NCBI GenBank assembly: GCA_020002185.1
Contig: CM034542.1
Span: 59,442,097 to 59,506,096 of the forward strand
Reading direction: 5' to 3'
DNA length: 64,000 bases
Source of the DNA: Paraescarpia echinospica
Lineage: Eukaryota; Annelida; Polychaeta; Sabellida; Siboglinidae
Both the position numbers and the translations under genes were made by a program. The first letter of the stretch is position 1. The number at the start of each line of letters is the position of its first letter. The notes beneath the pieces are model-generated. The model was given only the letters and a program-made list of their open reading frames with translations. It was not told where the DNA came from and did no database searches. Positions 58,187 to 64,000 of the stretch are shown here, one piece after another.

Positions 58187-58869
58187 GTGCGATGCCGCTG
58201 TCCCAGATCATGTCAGGTGACCGTATCCTGCCCCGCCTTCTGCCCATGCCGCCCCGAGTCTTGGCACCAGCAGTACCATCCCTGTCGGCCATGCCACCCT
58301 ACCACCCCTCCACAGCAGTACTCGCCTCTTCAGTTCCCATCGGCAACCTGCCCCCCCTCTCCCTCCCAGGCATACGCTTCCCCCCTCAGCCCCCTCCCCA
58401 GTCCGCCCCCAGCCACCTCCAAGTCCTTGGGAAGCTTCCCAGCTCCTCCTATGTCTTCCTCCCACCACCAGTGGCGCCCCCTACATCAACGAAGGCCCCC
58501 GCCACAATGACCTTGACCCCCACGATGACCCTGCCCCATACCGCGCACCTCCAGATGCTCGTTCCGCAGCACATGAATGTGCTGCCTCCTAGTGGACCGT
58601 TGTCGCCGGCAACGACCCAGTTGCTGCAGTCGGCCATCGAGGCGGAGAGCTTGGACTCCAGCCTTCCTTCGTACCACGACACGGAGACCCTCGCTCCAAT
58701 GAGCAGCCTCCTCTCCATGATATCCCATAATGCTGATGACATGCAGCGGCCGTCGCAGGCGATGTCACATGACGCGTCACATGACACAGACGCGGGACTA
58801 CACGCAGACTTCAGTGACGACCCCCTGTTGGGTGGAGCTGACATGCCGTGTCTACAGACCACAGAGCTG
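58187..58869 (+). CDS. Exon 4 of the Pro/Ser-rich gene (large, proline-rich)
   Basis: Acceptor TTGTTTCAG|GT, donor GAGCTG|GTAGGT, 683 nt, phase 1 in and 0 out. Encodes about 228 residues: a proline-rich first half (PRLLPMPPRVLAPAV, PPLSLPGIRFPPQPPPQ, LPPPVAPPTSTKAP) and a Ser/Asp/His-rich second half (SAIEAESLDSSLPSYHD, MSSLLSMISHNADDM, ADFSDDPLLGGADMP). The acidic-hydrophobic patches resemble transactivation-like segments (inference). Read-through beyond the donor would stop at 58956. The exon is GC-rich compared with its introns. The function is unknown. Confidence 0.75.
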
Positions 58870-59609
58870 GTAGGTCAGGCAGGACATCTAGGTTGGTCAT
58901 CCTCGCAAGACAGGGGTGATGGCATTAATCCTGCGCTGTGTACAACAGTTTGCTGAATCAGTTGTACTGTATCTCAGTTTCTGCGTTCATCCCGGTGATT
59001 ACAGGTACTAGCTTCAGACAGCTATTCAATGGAATGTCGTTACTTATCTGAGTCTGATGTGCAACATCTAAAAGGTCATCAGATTGGCTAATTCACCCAG
59101 TAATAAATCCATTTCTCAACAAGTTAATATGCCATGGCTTGCAAGAACGATTTTGTTACTTTACTTGAATAGAACATTTTATTCTGCATAAGTGATAGAA
59201 TATTATTTATAGGTGTAGTATTATTTATTTTACCATTATATATATGTTTTATAATTTAGCATCAACTAAAGTACATCAGCAGTTGTGGTTTATTATTAGA
59301 TGCGTGAATTTAACTAAACACAATTTATTGATTACTTAAAGCTGGGACTATTAGTCATTACATCTGTGAATCTTGTCTATAAGTTTAGTGTGTGTGTTTC
59401 ATTTGCAACCGGTGACTCTGAACATATTTATGATGTCTACCTTATATATTTGAGTAGAATAAAGTACTTTTATATTTACTTTATGAACAATTACTGTCTT
59501 TTTACTTAAAATAATTTTTTTTAAAGAGTTCTTTCACTTCTACTTGAGTAATATGTTTTCCTGCATTAGTTGTACTTTTACTTAACTGAGCTTGTATGTA
59601 CGTTGACAG
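58870..59609. other. Intron, AT-rich, nothing recognised
   Basis: Separates exons 4 and 5. No repeat or ORF of note. Confidence 0.6.
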
Positions 59610-59922
59610 GAGGGCACCAGCATGTCACCACCACAAGGGGGGCCAGATGCCCTGCCCTCCCCACCACCCTCCCCCCAGGCCAGTCCTGACAACCCCAGTT
59701 CAGCCCAGGAGGTCGACGTAGTGACAGAAGACATGGATGAGACAGACACTACACCATCACCTCTACTCGGTGACGACACCATTACCCACGTCAACGTCAA
59801 CATGGACACCCTGGTGGAGACTGACAACACCGTTCTGCCGCTCGTCTCTGTCGCCACGACGTCACTGCAAACACTCGCTCCACCTGGTGGCTCGCAGGAG
59901 ACCCAACCAGCTGTGACCACAG
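59610..59922 (+). CDS. Exon 5 of the Pro/Ser-rich gene
   Basis: Acceptor TACGTTGACAG|GAG, donor CCACAG|GTGTGT, 313 nt, phase 0 in and 1 out. Encodes EGTSMSPPQGGPDALPSPPP, an acidic run (EVDVVTEDMDETDTTPSP), then DDTITHVNVNMDTLVE and APPGGSQETQPAVTT. Pro-rich then acidic, again suggesting a disordered region. Nothing catalytic is visible. Confidence 0.72.
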
Positions 59923-60687
59923 GTGTGTGTGTCTTACTGGGCAGTCCCATATTTCTCTCCAAAGTATTTTGTGCTATTGTTTGTCTGCTTAGCCAGTGAA
60001 AAATGTCTAAAGGCCCATTTACGTGATTGATTAATAGATAATACCCACAACATGTACGACATCTGGTGACAGAAAGTTGAACTACGGTTGTGGGTTGGTT
60101 TCCTACAAGTAGTTGCACTTTGACTGGAAGGCAGTGTACGTAGCAGCACAGTATGTCTTTAGCTACCAGTTCCCTCATGCTTATACATCACAGATATTGT
60201 TTATTATCTGATGATACAGTGTTGCCTGATTAATCACACAATTAATTACTCGCGTAAATGGGCCGTATTCTTTCTGGCATAATTTCAATCAGTGCCAGTT
60301 ATCATTTCGGGAGATTTGAAATTGTTCAACTTAACCACTCAACAAGGATATTTATCTATACGATAATCTTCACTAAATTTTGATTGTTATTCAAAAGACA
60401 TTACACCAGTAGAGAGTAAAAATGAGTATTTTCTTTCAGAAACAAGTTTTTGTAAACATAATTTCTTGGTCTTGTGTCTGACTGTCTGTATCTTCAGTTG
60501 CACGTAGAGGATTTTGGGTCCATTTGGATTATAAAAACTATAAATCAGTTCTAGCACATTTTAGTTATTTTCAAATGTCTCATATTTACAAAGCCCCTTA
60601 GTGGGTACCCTATCCATAAGGCCAGGGCTTTCTGCTTTTACTTTTGGTCATTGTCATTCATAACTAAATGTTCTGTCTTTGTTTCAG
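59923..60687. other. Intron, nothing recognised
   Basis: Separates exons 5 and 6. Starts with the GTGTGTGTG donor region. No repeat or exon evident. Confidence 0.6.
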
Positions 60688-60825
60688 TGTTTGACTTTGT
60701 CCTACAGCCCAAGTCTGTGAAGACGACAGGACTGAGTAAAGAGAACCAGAACAGTGTCATCCTGAGGGCAGCCAACATCCCAGCTTACCCCGCCCTCGAT
60801 GGGACGCCAACCAACAAGGGGCGAT
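60688..60825 (+). CDS. Exon 6 of the Pro/Ser-rich gene
   Basis: Acceptor CTTTGTTTCAG|TG, donor CGAT|GTACGT, 138 nt, phase 1 in and out. Encodes VFDFVLQPKSVKTTGLSKEN, then QNSVILRAANIPAYPALDG and TPTNKGR. It is less disordered than exons 4 and 5 and so the best probe for homology searching. No further exon was found before the satellite at 61440, so the gene presumably continues beyond the window. Confidence 0.7.
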
Positions 60826-61245
60826 GTACGTACAGCACCCATTGGTATCGTCCTTACGCACCAGGGGGTGCTGCTGATTACATCAGGCTCAGTACCCCCT
60901 GGCAGATCGCTAGCCGAAACTCGGAATATAAGCTCAATAATATCATTTGCCGGCAAATTCCAGTGGTCTTCTGGGTGGTTTTCATGGACCGTTTGGGCAG
61001 TTGACGTAATTATTTGAATACACAATACTGTTCAGCGGCTCGTGAGAATAATCAAATGGGTAATTATATTGGGATTCCTGGAACTGGGGTGCGAGTCGGA
61101 CGGGTGTCTGCACTGTTCTCACGGGTGGTACGGCAAAGTCAATGATGAGTTTGATTCAACTAGCTTCCAGTGTACATAGTCACACCCCAGACTTGCGAGG
61201 ATGATTGATATTACCCACACCCTAGACTTGCGAGGATGATTGGTA

Positions 61246-61420
61246 TTACCCACATATTTTTGTGCACCAGGTATTTCTCGGCCTTTGTCTTTTCCTTCTG
61301 TGAGTTCCATGTGAGCGGCTGCCTTGAGATGTGACGTGAAGGTTTCCTGAGTGTGTGACCAGGTCCACTTCCTCCTTCTCACTTGGTTGTTTCTTGGTTG
61401 GTTCTTTCCCATAGTGACTC
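61246..61420 (-). mobile_element. Short decayed LINE RT C-terminal fragment
   Basis: Minus frames read RRRKWTWSHTQETFTSHL and, in another frame, HRRKRQRPRNTW. Together they resemble the RRRKWxWIGHTLRK...GKRKRGRPRNTWRR tail common at the C-terminus of invertebrate LINE ORF2 proteins, here frameshifted. A duplicated 41-bp piece (AGACTTGCGAGGATGATTG) at about 61190-61255 lies next to it. Confidence 0.5.
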
Positions 61421-61439
61421 ATTACTACCGTAAAAACAT

Positions 61440-64000
61440 ACAGTACAAAAAAGTTTTGGTGTATTAAAACATACAGTCGTCGTGGACTGTACATATTTGG
61501 ACACCTAACAACTATAGGTGTCCAAAAACATACTGTCATCATGGACTGTACATATTTGGACACCTAACAACTATAGGTGTCCAAAAACATACTGTCATCG
61601 TGGACTGTACATATTTGGACACCTAACAACTATAGGTGTCCTAAAACATACAGTCGTTGTGGACTGTACATATTTGGACACCTAACAACTATAGGTATCC
61701 TAAAACATACAGTAGTTGTGGACTGTACATATTTGGACACCTAACAACTATAGGTGTCCTAAAACATATTGTCATCGTGGACTGTACATATTTGGACACC
61801 TAACGACTGTATGTGTCCAAAAACATACTGCCATCGTGGACTGTACATATTTGGACACCTAACAACTGTAGGTGTCCAAAAACATACTGTCATCGTGGAC
61901 TGTACATATTTGGACACCTAACAACTATAGGTGTCCTAAAACATACAGTCGTGGACTGTGGACACCTAACAACTGTACATCATTTGTACATTTTTGAACA
62001 CCTAACAACTATAGGTCCTAAAACATACTGTCATCATGGACTGTACATATTTGGACACCTAATAACTATAGGTGTCCAAAAACATACTGTCATCGTTGAC
62101 TGTACATATTTGGACACCTACCAACTATAGGTGTCCAAAAACATTCTGTCATCATGGAATGTACATACTTGGACACCTAACAACTATATGTGTCCAAAAA
62201 CATACTGTCATCATGGACAGTACATATTTGGACACCTAACAACTGTAGGTGTCCAAAAATATACTGTCATCATGGAATGTACATATTTGGACACCTAACA
62301 ACTGTAGGTGTCCAAAAACATACTGTCATCTGTACATACTTGGACACCTAACAACTATATGTGTCCAAAAACATACTGTCATCATGGACAGTACATATTT
62401 GGACACCTAACAACTGTAGGTGTCCAAAAATATACTGTCATCATGGAATGTACATATTTGGACACCTAACAACTGTAGGTGTCCAAAAACATACTGTCAT
62501 CATGGAGTGTACATATTTGGACACCTAACAACCATAGGTGTCCAAAAACATACTGTCATCATGGACTGTACATATTTGGACACCTAACAACTATAGGTGT
62601 CCAAAAACATCATCATTGTGACACCTAACAACTATATGTGTCCAAAAACATACTGTCATCGACTGTACTTTGTGTCCAACAACATACTGCCATCCAAAAA
62701 CATACTGTATCATCATTTGGACACCTAACAACATGTAGTGTGTCCAAAAACATACTGTCATAGGTTTCCAAAAACATACTGTCATCATGGACTGTACATA
62801 TTTGGACACCTAACAACTATAGGTGTCCTAAAACATACAGTCGTTGTGGACTGTACATATTTGGACACCTAACAACTGTAGGTGTCCAAAAACATACTGT
62901 CATCATGGACTGTACATATTTGAACACCTAACAACTATAGGTGTCCAAAAACATACTGTCATCATGGACTGTACATCTTTGAACACCTAACAACTATAGG
63001 TGTCCAAAAACATACTGTCATCGTGGACTGTACATATTTGGACACCTAACAACTATAGGTGTCCAAAAACATACTGTCATCATGGATTGTACATTTTTGA
63101 ACACCTAACAACTATAGGTGTCCTAAAACATACTGTCATCATGGACTGTACATATTTGGACACCTAATAACTATAGGTGTCCAAAAACATACTGTCATCG
63201 TTGACTGTACATATTTGGACACCTACCAACTATAGGTGTCCAAAAACATTCTGTCATCATGGAATGTACATACTTTGACACCTAACAACTATATGTGTCC
63301 AAAAACATACTGTCATCATGGACAGTACATATTTGGACACCTAACAACTGTAGGTGTCCAAAAATATACTGTCATCATGGAATGTACATATTTGGACACC
63401 TAACAACTGTAGGTGTCCAAAAACATACTGTCATCATGGAATGTACATACTTGGACACCTAACAACTATATGTGTCCAAAAACATACTGTCATCATGGAC
63501 AGTACATATTTGGACACCTAACAACTGTAGGTGTCCAAAAATATACTGTCATCATGGAATGTACATATTTGGACACCTAACAACTGTAGGTGTCCAAAAA
63601 CATACTGTCATCATGGAATGTACATACTTGGACACCTAACAACTATATGTGTCCAAAAACATACTGTCATCATGGACAGTACATATTTGGACACCTAACA
63701 ACTGTAGGTGTCCAAAAATATACTGTCATCATGGAATGTACATATTTGGACACCTAACAACTGTAGGTGTCCAAAAACATACTGTCATCATGGAGTGTAC
63801 ATATTTGGACACCTAACAACCATAGGTGTCCAAAAACATACTGTCATCATGGACTGTACATATTTGGACACCTAACAACTGTAGGTGTCCAAAAACATTC
63901 TGTCATCATGGAATGTACATACTTTGACACCTAACAACTATATGTGTCCAAAAACATACTGTCATCATGGACTGTACATATTTGGACACCTAACAACTAT
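61440..64000. repeat. 59-bp hairpin satellite, ~43 copies, runs off the window
   Basis: Each unit contains TTTGGACACCTA, a 7-nt spacer (ACAACTA or ACAACTG) and TAGGTGTCCAAA, a perfect 12-bp stem, then AACATACTGTCATCATGGA and CTGTACATA. The variants form a three-unit higher-order repeat: CATGGACAGT recurs at 63317, 63494 and 63671, exactly 177 bp apart. ORFs across it are spurious. Confidence 0.96.

Noticed and set aside
58115..58510. 131-codon plus ORF VRCRCPRSCQVTVSC in the large exon
   Set aside because: Out of phase with the preceding exon. The phase-1 frame is open for 228 codons and keeps all junctions in register.

Overview
The window looks like a repeat-rich, AT-leaning metazoan nuclear genome. 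The evidence is phase-consistent GT-AG exons, several decayed non-LTR retrotransposons (LINEs), a tRNA-derived SINE, MITE-like elements and many tandem arrays. A lophotrochozoan, perhaps a mollusc, is my best guess from the receptor-type tyrosine phosphatase (PTP) style gene and the LINE mix, but nothing here proves it. There is no operon, CRISPR array or prokaryotic signal.

Region by region. (1) 1-18270 is a direct tandem duplication of about 9.2 kb (left copy 1-8992, right copy 8993-18270). Each copy holds decayed LINE pieces, a PHD-finger-like remnant, a foldback MITE, several minisatellites and one PTP exon on the minus strand. The two copies are nearly identical except for minisatellite copy number. 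The exon is truncated in the left copy and intact in the right. (2) 18184-24309 carries minus-strand exons of a PTP catalytic domain. In transcription order these are a KCxQYWP exon (24187-24309), two homologous WPD-loop exons (21501-21658 and 20117-20268) with interchangeable splice phases, and the exon completing the HCSAGxGRTG loop (18184-18319). A Cys-rich exon pair lies between the two WPD-loop exons on the opposite strand. (3) 24301-27784 is two large minisatellites around a 1000-N assembly gap. The first array (33-bp unit) contains the splice acceptor and first codons of the adjacent PTP exon. (4) 27913-30962 is a near-perfect 418-bp palindrome and related inverted or dispersed blocks. 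(5) 31118-50573 is dominated by LINEs (two copies of one CR1-like family and two other families), a SINE, satellites and some candidate small plus-strand exons (34.6-36.4 kb and 39.1-41.2 kb). (6) 52248-60825 is a plus-strand gene supported by six exons with matching phases. It encodes a long Pro/Ser/Thr-rich protein that I do not recognise, and one intron hosts a third copy of the CR1-like LINE. (7) 61440-64000 is a 59-bp hairpin satellite with trimeric higher-order structure that runs off the window.

How it fits together. The strongest biological story is the PTP locus. Two alternative exons carry complementary changes in key catalytic motifs (WND with HC, and WPD with NC). Their phases allow either one, but not both, to join the flanking exons in frame. 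The same locus is being remodelled by tandem duplication, minisatellite growth from a splice acceptor, and MITE insertion next to a splice donor. Most of the remaining sequence is transposon or satellite. The duplication and palindrome could also be assembly artefacts of a heterozygous genome.
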